Assembly (NCBI GenBank): GCA_003586115.2
Contig: QVOM02000073.1
Coordinates: 40,897,192-40,961,191 of the forward strand
Origin: Salvator merianae
Taxonomy: Eukaryota; Chordata; Lepidosauria; Squamata; Teiidae
Direction of reading: 5' to 3'
DNA length: 64,000 nucleotides
Below, piece after piece: positions 1 through 11,125 of the stretch. Position numbers and translations under genes: made by a program. The notes beneath the pieces were generated by a model. The model had not been told where the DNA came from. It made no database searches and saw only the letters and a list, made by a program, of their open reading frames with translations. Position 1 is the first letter of the stretch; each line of letters starts with the position of its first letter.

Positions 1-745
1 CAAATCCATGAACTTTGAGGTTCTAGTTCAGTTGTTTAGCCACTACGCTACACAGGCTCTCAAACCTTTAATCTGCAAACCACTGAGGGTAAAGGAATCA
101 CTAGCAGAGTTTCCCTGGAAGATCTATATGGGAGGAGGTTTCCTTCAGGTATTTAGATCCCAAGTCATTATGGGCTTTAAATATCAGAGTCAAAACCTTG
201 AACTGAGCCTGGAAGTAAACAAATAGCCCGTGAAGGTCTTTGAGGACTGGAGTGATATTTTGGCCAGTAATCTGACTGCTAGTTTCAGCTTCCAAATTTT
301 ATTCAAGGGTAGCCCTTTGCAGAGTACATTACAGTACGCTACATTAGAGATCACAAAGGCATGGATCACTATGGCCAGGGGCTCCCTGTCAAGAAAGGGC
401 TTTAGCTGTCTAAGAACCAGTCTTGGCCGCCACTGCCACTCAAAATTCAAATGGCAGGAATAGGTCCAAGAGAACATCCAAAGTCTGCACTTACACTTTC
501 CAGGGAAGAATAACCCCATCCAGAACAGGAGCCCTTTTCACTTCCCTGACTTGAGAACCTAGGATACACAGGGCCTTTGCCTTACCTGGATTCAGCTACA
601 GTCTGGTGAACTCCATTCAGCCCAACACTGCCTCCAGGCAACAAACCAGAATCAAGATTGCCTTGCTGGATTCCGATGGTACCGAAACGCAGAGCTGGGT
701 GTCATCCACATACTGATGGCACCCAGCTCCAAACGCTCTCATGAC
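1..745 (-). repeat. Old L2-type LINE fragment
   Basis: Read on the minus strand, about 190-519 gives a degraded version of the L2 reverse-transcriptase C-terminal region: a 'KPFLDREPL' element, then 'VIHAFVIS' and an 'AYCNVLCKGLP' element matching the intact L2 copy at 61.5 kb ('RPYLDRESL', 'AHALITS', 'DYCNALYMGLP'). Frames are broken, so this is a non-functional relic. Borders are approximate. Confidence 0.75.
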
Positions 746-2300
746 CATTCCCAGAAGCTTCATAAAAATATTAAAAAGCATAGAAGATCAGATAAACACT
801 GGAAAAACCAAAATTGTTTTCTATAGTCTGCCAGTGGCACTGACTTTGCAAGCAGTACTGGATTTTTACACACTTACATGTAAAGATAATGAGTTCAGAC
901 TTCCTCCTGCATTTATGATAAGGGGTTACTGAAGAAGCAAATGTAAAGTTCCTTCTGCCAAAATGGAATGTTGTTGATATTATACTCAAATAACAAAGTT
1001 CCTCAAATAAATGACAAGGCCAATGAAATAATCCAATAAATGCAGAATAGTAGTGAAGTATAATTATAGTTCTACGGTTGGGGCGTCCAGTAAAAATTCT
1101 TGCAGGATTGCACTTAGATAAAAGTTGTTAAGTCATTTCTGTAGGTGATTAAAACTTTGCTGAAGATCATTTTCTTTGGTGTGTCAGGATCTGACCTCGG
1201 TGAATACATCTCTTCAGTCGTGCTGAACAGCTGCCATCCACCTGGCAGTCTATATCTGTGATGAGTTGCTTGCTCAGAGGTAAAAGCCTCCAAGTTCTAA
1301 ACTGCAGTGCCTTTATATCACATTAGTTTTTGATATAAAAAGAGTTCTGGGTTTCTGGATCCCTGTTTTGTTGGTCGTGGACCTCCTAGTCTCCTTCCTT
1401 TGAGGTTGGTCTTGCCTTCCAAGTCTTGGAACTCGCAAACTTGATTCTAATCCTTCAAATTCAGTTCCTCCAGTGTTGAGTTGCCAGAGTTTGTGATCTT
1501 CGGGTTTTGAATCCTTACTAATTTCTCCTTTACTCTTGTGTTTGGCTCCTGTTTATTATGGAACGTCCTGCTGGTTTTGAACTCGTGACTCACGCAGGAC
1601 TTTTAGGACTGTTTTGGCTCTGTCCTAAAAGTCACTGTGTTACTCCTGAGAAGAACCCTGTCTTGTTTCCAAGCAGGACCCAGGCTGACCTTATCCTTGT
1701 GAGCTGTCCGGCTTCCTCTGTGCCCTTTGAACTCACAAGAGCCTCTGCTGTCCTGCCGTTGTCAGGAGTCGTGGGTATTGACCCACTCCAGTTTCTCCTT
1801 CCGCTGCACTTCTGTACCCCAAATGTCTTTGCTCTCCTGCCTCTCACCAGTCCTGCCCCTGACTCCCCTGTACAGTTCTGCTGAGTCTCTTCAAGGAAGT
1901 ATTTGTATTCTGGCAGAGCCACACATACTGGGTTAAAAAGGCATTAGTGAAGGCCTGAAGGGTGTAGCATTCATAGGGCAGCACTGCCTTTGGGCCTGCA
2001 ACCCACCTGTGAGACAAGGCAAGAGCCCCCAAGGCATCCTTTCAGCAGCACAAGAAAAACTACTTCAAGGGTGCTTGTTGCCCGACTCCCACAGTCATTT
2101 CTTATGCATCCCTTAATGTGATTGGGCAGAAAATTCAAAGCTGAGAAACTTTCATTCTCTGGCTTCAAAGTTTATAAGAGAAAAAGGCATATGGACACTG
2201 TGCTTCCCACCTCCAGGACAATATGGTGCCTTTCCCCTCACTATGGGGATGAAGCCTCAGGCTCTAGGAAACCAGTGGCTGCATCAACACACAGTTTTTT
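746..2300. other. No gene seen
   Basis: I see no exon with convincing splice sites and no named repeat. About 1330-1900 is pyrimidine-rich with a TATAAAA at about 1336-1342 and open frames on both strands, which could be an old LTR or leader of a retroelement, but I cannot identify one. Confidence 0.4.
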
Positions 2301-2505
2301 AAAAAAGTGGATCAAAAGCATCTTAGAGGTGCTAGTGCCATGCTAGTGCCTTAATCCATGTTAAAGTCCAGGAAATGCCTTCCAAAATGTATTCTCTGAC
2401 CTTTGATGTGGATTACAGGTAGGATGGAAACCCTAGCATCCGCAGGCTGCTATCCCTAAGCTGTTTCTGAGCTGCTTTTAAAAAAAAGATATGAGGATAC
2501 AGCCA
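2301..2505 (+). repeat. Dispersed repeat R1, copy 1 (uninterrupted)
   Basis: This segment aligns by eye with 9223-9650: both contain an aaaaagtgg start, a 'cttaatcc..g.ttaaag' block, 'ggaaatgcc', 'attctctg' and a 'gagctgcttt' end. Unlike copy 2 it has no insertion at the 'cctaagctg' point, so it acts as an empty-site reference for the MITE at 9376. Class unknown. Confidence 0.6.
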
Positions 2506-4150
2506 AAAGTATTTCTCAGCCTAGCTACCAATCCCTTTCCCAAGTCCAACTGCTACCACTCTCAAGTGCCAGTTTCCTAGCCTAGCACCCACTGGTTCCA
2601 TATGGGTTGGTCCTGACGCTCTTCTTCCCAGTCCTTGTATCTCATCTACTACTTGATGACACCTTGGCTGAGAATTGTTATGAAGTAGAGAAAAGCAATA
2701 ATGAATGTAGTTCTGAACACAGTATATCAGAGTAATACAGGAAAAAAAATGAAGAAAGATTATCAAGCAGATTGGCTAAAAAAATACTGACTATTCGCCA
2801 GTTATAATCAAAATACACGGCCAATATTTGCATGTTCTTATAATTATAATATTTCATTGGCAAAACTTAAGAAAACTTTAGAATCAACATTTATGGCCTA
2901 GGATCAAAACTCTACTTCATCTACTCAGTCTCAGCAATACTAATGCATCCTACGCACATTAAAGTTCTACATATTTTGTCATCTTTTCAAACACTTTAAA
3001 TCAAGAAGAACCGGCAGAATTTTGTTCGTCTTTTGTAGCTGACAAGTTAACAAATTCTGTACTGTACAAGCAAAAGGTTTGCATAAGCTTCCCACTTAGC
3101 TCCTATGTGTTAAGTACTCATTTAATAAAATCAGATAGGCATTTACTTTATTCTTGCCAAAAGTGTCAGTTAAAGGATTCTGGTTCTTAAAGAGGCTTTC
3201 TTTGTTTTCATCCAAAATGCAATTAACTCTTGTGCTGAAGCTCCCCATAAGATCTTGTTGTTAAGTTATTTTGACACTTGTGTCTAGATGTCTCTTCCAG
3301 TGCTACTAATTTAAGAGTTTCCACTATCTCCATTTTCCCCCCATACTTCCGATCTGCTACTCCTTTGTGCACATTTCTGATTCTTTTCCAAATTGTACTT
3401 TAGTTTTCAAAACAAAACCACTTCTGCGATCTAATGCAAATCCACAGTGTGGCTCACTTTAATGACACCAGACAACTTCTTAAAGGTACACCTACAGTAA
3501 AGTTCAGATATAGAGACAACTGACTACAGCACTACAAAAAGCTACAGCAACTTCAGGATTTAATTGCCACATAGCTCTGGAAAGTGGAAGTAAAGTCTTT
3601 AAATCCTTGACAAGATGCCAACCAGCCAGTTAAAATCTCCTTATCAAGTCCTATTGAAAGAGGTGCCTTCTACTTTTCTTTAGCCTGAAAATGAATATAC
3701 TGTAGATAAATAGGATAGTTTGCAACACACTGATCTGACTTTTTTTAGAGGTGACTTGAAAATAGGACATTGCTATATAGTATCTTTGGGAAAGAGAAAT
3801 ATGGCAGACAGGAGACATAAAGGTCAATCTGGTTGAATCACAGTCGTTCTGAGTTATAATCCTTTTAGAATTAAGTGAAGAAAGTTTCACAATCACAAAT
3901 CTTTTATAAGGTCTGGCAACCAGCAGTATGGTTGTAGTGAATGGAGCACTAAACAAGGGGACCCACCACATGCAGCAAAAAGGTCAGACACTGCCTGACA
4001 CCCCGAGAGGTTAAGTAGAGTAAAAATACTGCTGGGAGGTCCAGCACTGTTTTGACATAGCATGCATGTAAATAACTTACTGGCTGTTAGATGAAGTCCT
4101 TCAGCAAAACAGCACAATGGACTTCCAGGAACTCATCCCATGTGCAAAAA
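2506..4150. other. No gene seen
   Basis: AT-rich sequence without recognisable exons or named repeats. A minus-strand frame at about 3900-3971 has a hydrophobic 'WWVP' stretch resembling the transmembrane exon at 20.2 kb, but without the rest of the exon; I do not treat it as a gene. Confidence 0.4.
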
Positions 4151-4225
4151 ATGGAATGGAATGGAATGGAATGGAATGGAATGGAATGGAAAGGAAAGGA
4201 AAGGAAAGGAAAGGAAAGGAAAGGA
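4151..4225. repeat. Compound pentanucleotide satellite (ATGGA)8(AAGGA)7
   Basis: Eight tandem ATGGA (equivalent to GGAAT) units run directly into seven AAGGA units, 75 bp in total with no imperfect unit. All overlapping open frames here are artefacts of the repeat. Confidence 0.97.
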
Positions 4226-4557
4226 GGTGGGCACAAGCCAAGCTCCAGGAAGTCCCTTCTTGTGCTATGCCAAAGGACTTCATCAGACAGCATGTCTTGA
4301 TGGGCCATGGAGAGGGTCAAAAGCTGGCACTGAAGGATTTCCATAACAACAAGAGACACCATTCTATAAAGACATCTGCCACACTTACAACCTTCTCTTC
4401 CTTCAGAATGTGCTAAATAATTTTGGTGGACTTTCTTAGAAAAGTCATAAGAATCAAGCATTACAGTCATCTTCTCTACCTAGCCACAAAGCTGGGAGGA
4501 ACTGCAGACAACTGCCTGAGGTGCTGCAAGCACGAAGTACAAGTTTTAGATATTTAG

Positions 4558-4684
4558 GCATCCAAACATTGCTATTTATTCCACTATATCTGGATATTCC
4601 ACTTAAGCATGGGTATTCCGGAATATCTGTGCTTTATTCAGGCATATCCAAATATAGCAGAATAACTAAGTGAAGTCTGGATGC
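4558..4684. mobile_element. Palindromic MITE-like element
   Basis: The whole 127 bp is an imperfect inverted repeat centred near 4621. Both ends read GCATCCA/GAC inward and share TTATTC..CTATAT.TGGATAT and a central TATTCCGGAATA. There is no coding capacity. The target-site duplication is not clear, so the superfamily is open. Confidence 0.6.
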
Positions 4685-6690
4685 AGTCTTAGTTTGCATC
4701 TCACACTTTCATTAGGAAGAGCACTAGTGGTGTATTTTCTCTGCATCCTTGTTGCCCTCTTTGGTGCAAGCTGCATTCATCATCTGATCAGTTCACACAT
4801 AAAGATTAATACACCACAACGCCTAAGTCTATGAACTGTAAAATCTGCAGCACAACTGGATGTCCTTTTGCTAGTGAATTCCTTCCAGCCGAGCCTATCA
4901 TGCAGAGTTGTTGTAAGGATACAATGTAATGGAGAAGAACAACAGATGGGTTCACACGCAGTAAGAAAATGTAATGCAAAGGCAGCTCAGAGATGGTACC
5001 TGCCCCACAGCATGTGTCCATCTCACCTCTAAAGCATTTTAAAAGCCAGAAAGAGCACTTAGAAATGGACTGGAGGTAGAATGAGAACACTAGTGCCACG
5101 CACCACCATTTTTAAGATGCCTTAAGCTACTTTCTTTGTACTGTGTGAATACAGTCAGTGTTAACTGCCTTGATCTCTTCAAAAGAAAGGCAGGAAAGTA
5201 AAAATAAAGGTACTCTGGAGACTTCAGAGTTGCTCCTTCCTTGGAGGGGAAGGATCTCCCTAGTCCATGCTCTGACTCCTAGACATGATGGTTTCGACAT
5301 CCCCCTACAACTCCAATTCAGACTACAAATGCTTAGAAAAATCTCTCCTGGGACTAGGGGGGAGCGGTCAGAATAAGCAACACTCGGGTGTATAACTGGG
5401 CAAGCAATCTAACCCTGCTAGAAGGGACTTCTAGAGGTCCACCAAGTCAGCAGAGGCTTTTTCAGCATAGCACATTCTCAAGTAAATTCACATTCTCTTG
5501 CAACAAGACATAAGCAAGACTTTCTAAATGGTGAAACAGCTGAAGAGCTGAATATTATTGTCTCATGCCTGGCCATTCAGCATACAATACTGATGATAAT
5601 GTGTCAATGTGAAATATTTTACTGGGTTTGATTTTGATGTTTTCGGGACAACAGAGAGGCCTTTTCTTCCACATTCTGACAACTGTGGAATGTACACCCC
5701 TTCACCTATGTATCACTTCATTCAACTTTCTCAACCTCTTGCAGTGCCCTAGATACACTTATAAAGCGTTCCTGGCAACAAGAAGTATTTTGCTTTTGCC
5801 TTCTTCTAAGGAGAAGCCAGAGATCGAGCCTGTAGGCTCTTGCAAGCAAAGCAGATGTTTTCTGATGTTACAAATCAGAAAACCATTCAGCATATTAATG
5901 TATTAGAAACAGATCTGGCCTGATCAAGTCTGCCCTAAACCAACCACATTACTAATAAAATATCTGATTTACAGTATATTGGTGTGTGCATGCAGACTGA
6001 ACAAGGCCATACAGGGTTTTTTTAAAAAGCAAACAAAGAAAACAAAAATTTGACCAAAAAAAAAAAAAAGGAAAATACACCAGAGTTTCAGTGAAAGGCT
6101 CCATTAATGATGGTTTCTCTCTCAAGATGAGAGTCTAGGGGACAGCAGTGAGGAAAACACCCAGGCATGGCATTATGTGATGACAGCATTCATAAACTGG
6201 GGTCCTAAAATTATGCCACAGCTATGAAATTAAGCAGCTATGAAAGTCACAGTTTCATTTTTCATAATAAGCTTTGAGATTTTTATTGGGGAAGCAGTAT
6301 AGAAATAAATAATAGTTAAATAAATAAATAATGAATGAATGAATGTGTGCTTCTTAAAATTTAAACGCAGAAGTATGACTGATGACTCCGACTGCAGAGC
6401 ACTGATACATAAAGTGCCTTCAAAGGGATTCAGATCTTGCCCTTGGGGGGGAAAGAGCATTTTTTTTGCCACTTTAGAAAAGTAAAAGACTATCGATTGA
6501 CTCTGATATACATGTCAATTGGGAACACCATTTTATTACAGTACTTTTAACGCCAGTTAAGGCACTTGCACTCACCATGTACACAATTTATATAGCTGAA
6601 CCCTGGCATCCTAGTTATATTTTCTCAGAAGTCTAGTGGTGCTCAAGAGAGCCTTCTCTTTAGAAAATAGAATTAAGATTACGTAGCCTA
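4685..6690. other. No gene seen
   Basis: No exon or named repeat could be supported. It holds an A-run at about 6057-6070 and a short (GAAT)n tract at about 6329-6343. Confidence 0.4.
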
Positions 6691-7390
6691 ATAGAGCAAT
6701 CCTATCAATGTCCAGAAGCGGAAACAGGACTATATCATTTTAATCAGCTTTACATTAACGTGCTGCAGTATAAATTACCTCTAGCATAGTAATATCAGCA
6801 CAGCTGAAACGGATGGACATGAGGCACAAGGTAATTTTCTGTCTCCATACAGACGGAAATATTTACGGCTGGATGAAAATAAGCCCAGAGACTTCAGTAC
6901 TGAAGCAGCAGAAATTAACAGATCTGATACTAATTTTTAATCCCATGCAAATATACACTTGATTAGTTCAGATGACTGAGAAGCAGGAATCCATAGGTGC
7001 TTGTGCGCTTTGCCATGGCCATTAATACATTTCTAAACACCGCTGGACTTTATTAACTGGTTACCGAACATCTCCCCAGGGCTCCAGCTTTTAATGGTCT
7101 GACGTTATCCCTTTATTGATCACAATATTCATGGTTCCATTAATGGAACAGTAAACAGACTCCTAACTAGAGGGCAGGAAGGGAGAACTGGAGGAGACTT
7201 CGCATGGGGGCAAATCAAAATTATTGATTTCGCCAGTCTATCTTTTAGTGATTTTGCCCTTGCCCAAACCCCATGTGTGCCAAAATGTTAAAATACTGTA
7301 AAGCCAATACTCCACTTTTAATCCACCAGGCCAAAGGTTATTCAGTTACTTGAGCGTGAAAAACCAAGAAACACAAATATTTATAAAAGG
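6690..7390. promoter_or_regulatory. Candidate conserved non-coding block
   Basis: This stretch has no repeat signature, no long open frame, balanced composition and many homeodomain-type ATTA/TAAT cores (for example CATTAATACA near 7020, CCATTAATGG near 7138). It lies 1-2 kb from the CpG-rich block at 8.0-8.7 kb, on the downstream side of the candidate minus-strand first exon. The look is that of a developmental enhancer, but conservation cannot be judged here. Confidence 0.25.
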
Positions 7391-7421
7391 GAAAAACAGT
7401 AATTGAAAGTGTCAGAGGCAG

Positions 7422-7468
7422 GGGAAGAAGAAGAAGGAGAAATAGGAGAAGAAGGAGAAGAAGAAGGA
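7422..7468 (+). repeat. Purine-rich GAA/GGAGAA simple repeat
   Basis: An imperfect run of GAAGAAGAAGGAGAA units is followed at once by a C-rich run (about 7469-7480), giving a purine strand next to a pyrimidine strand. Confidence 0.85.
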
Positions 7469-7989
7469 CCCCCCCTCCCCCGAATCCTCCTGTTATTGTG
7501 AGGAAATTTAGTTTCTGAAGTATGAGAATAGCTGTTACACTTTTTTAAAAAGAAAAATTATATATCTATGAAATTCTGGGCACTAATATTAAGAAAGAAC
7601 TTTTGACTTTCTTTTCAAAAAAAAGTTATTTCTTATAAAACACTGTATAGGAATATTTAAGAGTTCATCGTTTCTTTCAGATGCCCCCCAACTCATGTCC
7701 ACACATTCCGATAGCACCAACACACCACCAATAAGGAATTAAGTTTCACACCCTTGAGTTTTTCATCCACACACTCAATCACCTCTTCCATGTTACGCAC
7801 TGCCTGGTAGTTCCCAACATGCTGCAACGAACGTTTATTATCCTCCAGCTACTAAATGCAAGTGGAGTCTTCACCCGGGATAAATTAACAGTCGATAAGT
7901 GAAGAAGTTGCTAACTGAGTTACAAAAGACCAAAAAAAAAAAAAGTCTGCAAGCCAAAAGAACGCCAACGCAGCCTCGAACCGAACCTA

Positions 7990-8660
7990 AGTGAACGGGC
8001 AGAAATACTTGTGGGGAATTTGAGAGAGATCAATGCCAACGAGAGGCATGCAGTAATACTACCCACCTTATTTTGCGGAAAGCAGACGGCGAGGGAACCA
8101 CCAGCAGCAATACTAGAGGACGCAGCAACAAGCGGAAACTGCAGAGGACGCGGCGAGAGGAGATGTGAGTGGCCCGAAGGCGCTTTTTACACTCTGTGGC
8201 TTTGCCTGCCCCAGGTTCCTTGTTCCTCTTTCCTTCGGGATCCCGCCTGTTCGACCAAGGACACTTGGGAGATAGGAGTCCAAGCCTCTATTGCAGGGAA
8301 GTTTCCCTTTTGCAGATTGCGGGAGGAGCCTGCGGTAGTCACAAGGGGCTGAAACAACACAGCAGACAACAGCAATGATTGCAAAGACGCACATAAACGC
8401 GCCCGCCCGGCCCAGGACGGTAAAGTCGGCGGCCGCTGAGGAGCCGCCCGCGAGCCCTTCCTTCCGAGCGGGACAGGAGACGGCAGGCGAAGCCGGCAGA
8501 GAGCCGCTGCAACTGGCGTTCATGCCGAAGAGCGGACTGGCAACGTTTCTGCAACTGCAGACGAAGCAAAAGCCCTCTAGCTGATCCTGAGAGAGAGACC
8601 GTGCCGTGCAGACGGTTTATGCAGATCGGCACTATCCAGAAACCCCTTAAGAAGTTGCCC
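7990..8660. promoter_or_regulatory. CpG-rich block, probable promoter/CpG island
   Basis: CpG dinucleotides are dense here (for example around 8150-8165 and 8395-8470, with GGCGGCCGC near 8428) against a CpG-poor window. Outside the transposable elements this is the only such block, and it contains the candidate first exon at 8343-8523. In vertebrates this composition usually marks the promoter and first exon of a broadly expressed or developmental gene. Confidence 0.55.
8343..8523 (-). CDS. Candidate first coding exon with one membrane helix
   Basis: On the minus strand an ATG at 8523 opens a frame of 60 residues. It begins MNASC (an N-glycosylation sequon), continues with a Ser/Ala/Gly/Pro-rich segment and ends in a strongly hydrophobic helix (GAFMCVFAIIAVVCCVV). 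A possible donor (CCCCTT|GTGACT) would end the exon at 8343 in phase 1, but it is weak and the frame stays open to 8113. Support is the CpG-rich setting and the membrane-helix composition; no downstream exon was found in 1-8.1 kb. The protein is not recognised. It could be the start of a gene running out of the window to the left, or a chance open frame in GC-rich DNA. Confidence 0.33.
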
Positions 8661-8661
8661 A

Positions 8662-9222
8662 TCGTGTCCGGTGCGAGAAGCTATTTTTTTTTTTAATCCA
8701 TCTTTTATTTCTGTGCTGGACATCTTCCCTTTAACTCCCCCTCCCTTAGTAAAGTGGCTTGAAAATCATGCAAAATGATGCTGCAATCCCCGCAACTGGC
8801 TTTCAGTCGAAAGGAGATTCGGGACTATTGAGAAAGCCTCCACTCTTTCCTACATCCAGCATTACAAACACATCACGTAGCATTTCCTCTCAGCCCGTTG
8901 TATGGGGAGGCATCAGTACGACGGGGAGCTGTCTTGGCTCTCTGGTCAGAATCCAGCAATGTCTTTAAGCACACAGGTAGGGCTAGTGTTTCATCAGCTT
9001 GCTTCCAAGCTTAAAAATAAATACAGTATATGCCCAAAGATTCTGAAGAAGCAGATTTCCCTAAATGAAATGTGTATAATAAAGCACTAATAAAGCTCAG
9101 AGTGGGAGAGTTGCAAGATTAGGACTGTACTTGAGCCGCACAGATCTTTACCTTACAGAAATCTTGCTAGGAGTAACTCTCTCATAGACCACTTCCAAAC
9201 ACAGTAAAAAAAAGAAAAAGAT
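8662..9222. other. No gene seen
   Basis: Single-copy looking sequence upstream of the candidate first exon. Nothing coding or repetitive could be supported. Confidence 0.4.
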
Positions 9223-9650
9223 TAAAAAGTGGCTTAGGGTTGGATGCATCCACATGCTTGTGTCTTAATCCGCATTAAAGGCTAGGAAATGCCCTTTCAA
9301 AATGCATTCTCTGGCATGGAACATGGATAAGAGGTGGGATGGGAATGCTAACATCCACACCCTGCCACTTCTAAGGCTGTGATCAGACCCAACAACAACA
9401 AAAAAGCATCTCTGAGGCAGCTCAGAAACAGCTTATAGATGGGATTGTTCACACACCAGTCTACCCTCCCCTTTCCCATCAACATTCTATGCTAGAAAAG
9501 CTGGATTAGAGAACACTTGGGAACATGAGGGCCATACATTGCCTCAATGAGGTGCCTCCAAGTCACCCCTTTTGTAATGTCTGAACACAGCCTAAGCCAC
9601 TTTTGAGCTGCTTTTTTTCAAGGTGCACAGATGCAACCCACCAGCATTAG
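9223..9650 (+). repeat. Dispersed repeat R1, copy 2 (interrupted)
   Basis: Homologous to 2301-2505. The two halves, 9223-9375 and 9592-9650, are split by the MITE at 9376-9591. The outer parts rejoin at the same point as in copy 1 (before 'ctg/cca..tttgagctgc'). Confidence 0.6.
9376..9591. mobile_element. MITE with GCTGTGATCAGAC termini, copy A
   Basis: The left end GCTGTGATCAGAC and the right end GTCTGAACACAGC are inverted repeats with one mismatch in 13. The element is flanked by CTAAG on both sides (9371-9375 and 9592-9596), a likely target-site duplication or part of one. It has no coding capacity. The termini resemble hAT-type ends, but the 5-bp direct repeat is shorter than the 8 bp expected for hAT. 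Confidence 0.7.
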
Positions 9651-9715
9651 GTTGGCTTAAGAAAACCGTTGACTCTTATGTCAAGCACCGGTGAGATAGC
9701 CGTTTTTGATCATAC

Positions 9716-9931
9716 GGCTAACCTAGACACAACAACAAAAAAAGTGTCTCTGAGGTGACTCAGAGATGGCTTTGAGATGGGATTGTTCACGCACCAGTCT
9801 GCCCCTCCCTTTTCTCATGAACATTCTATGCTAGAAAAGGTGGATTACAGAAGACTTGGGAATATGAGTGCCATACACTGTCTCTATGAGGCACCTCCAA
9901 GTCATCCCTTTTGTTATGTCTGAACACAGCC
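9716..9931. mobile_element. MITE copy B of the same family
   Basis: It is collinear with copy A over its whole length (caacaacaaaaaa, tctctgag, gatgggattgttcac, cattctatgctagaaaag, cctccaagtca, gtctgaacacagcc). The left terminus is eroded (ggctaacctagac) while the right terminus is intact. It lies 124 bp after copy A in the same orientation. Confidence 0.7.
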
Positions 9932-10784
9932 CTACTCTAAAAATGTGAACTACCTACCCCTAATGTTACTCATCTGATAAGTTTGGTGTAATAAATAAAC
10001 AAAATGGTTACAAATTAAAATTGGCTGCAGTGTCAGTAAATGCGATAACACCACCCCTTTTCTCTTTCTCTCACTTAGGATATCCACTCACTATAGTAGC
10101 TCTGTCTGTGTTTTCCTCAAACTGTGTGGCCTTGCTGTTCACAGGACTAGAACCCTCACTGAAGCAGAAGGTCCTGTGGTGAGCAGGGGGAGGTCCACAG
10201 CTCCCTCACTGGCAAGGGGGAAATCGCCCATGTATAGCCCCATTTTCTGACTTGGAAACAAAACAAAAGCTACAGTTGGAGAGGGTGGCGGAGGGAAAAA
10301 TAGAGGCTTGGTCTGCTGACAAGAGCAGTACAGTGTAATTTTAAGTGAAGAAAGAAGATTTGAAAGCAGGAGATGAGTCTCCCTCATAATTTTCTTTTTC
10401 TGAAGTCAAACAGTCAGCAATTTTCGAAGTGGAGCGTTTCAGCCGTGAATCTGCTGAGAAGTTGCTGGCCTCTGTGACACTGCCACCTTCTTCTTCTGAA
10501 GAGTTAACTTGCATGGGCAGTGAGGTGTGTGTTGTGACAGAAACAGCCTGATTATACAGGAAACTGATAGGCCTGTTGAATTACGTGCTTTTAGGTGCCG
10601 TTTAGAGCACTGATACTCAAATTGATACTGAAATAGAGCACTGATACTCGAGTGACCCCCCCCCCCCAAAAGGAGAGATGAGGATAGGAGATGAAAAAAA
10701 TGATTTTAAACAAAGAAAATTGTTAGTGATGGACAGGAAATGACAGAAAGGGAAAGGAAGTAGTCAAGAACACTATTCACAGGC
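9932..10784. other. No gene seen
   Basis: No exon or named repeat. It contains a C13 homopolymer near 10656-10668 and a short imperfect duplication of 'gagcactgatactc' at about 10605-10650. Confidence 0.4.
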
Positions 10785-11125
10785 CCAGATTCAAGAACAA
10801 GGGGACTTGATTGTGCAGCAGCATGTTAGAGTTTATTGATAAAAGCTCACAAAGAAAATGATACCAGCAAGCACATCTATCCCTTAACAGTTTCCTACCA
10901 ATGCAGGCATGAGCTGCCAGTATACCAAACATCCTTGCTCAGTGGCCATTTTCTCCTAGACTGATAATGACCGTAAGACAACAGCAAGCTCAATTACTAT
11001 CCCACCATTACATGTTTATCTCTACTTCAAAAGAAAAGCAGGGTCAGTAAAACATGGAAGCAGAGACGGCCTGGTATCACAGAGCTTCAAAGATGGCAGC
11101 ATGCTGGCCAAGACAAGAGCAGTTT
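10785..11125 (-). repeat. LTR-like repeat, copy 1
   Basis: Aligns with 45838-46150. Read on the minus strand both carry 'ccaggc', 'ctgaccctgctttt', then 'atcaataaa' (polyadenylation-type hexamer), 'ctgctgca' and a 'caagtc.cc' end. The AATAAA followed by a short tail is what an LTR R-U5 region looks like. No internal retroviral coding sequence was found next to it, so it would be a solo LTR; a non-LTR origin is not excluded. Confidence 0.45.

Noticed and set aside
3651..3971. Minus-strand frame with a 'WWVP...TTTILLVA' stretch resembling the gene 1 membrane exon
   Set aside because: The similarity covers fewer than 20 residues, the stalk and tail do not match, and no other module exon lies nearby.
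4087..4470. Overlapping open frames on both strands
   Set aside because: They are the translation of the pentanucleotide satellite and its flanks, with repeat-derived peptides only.
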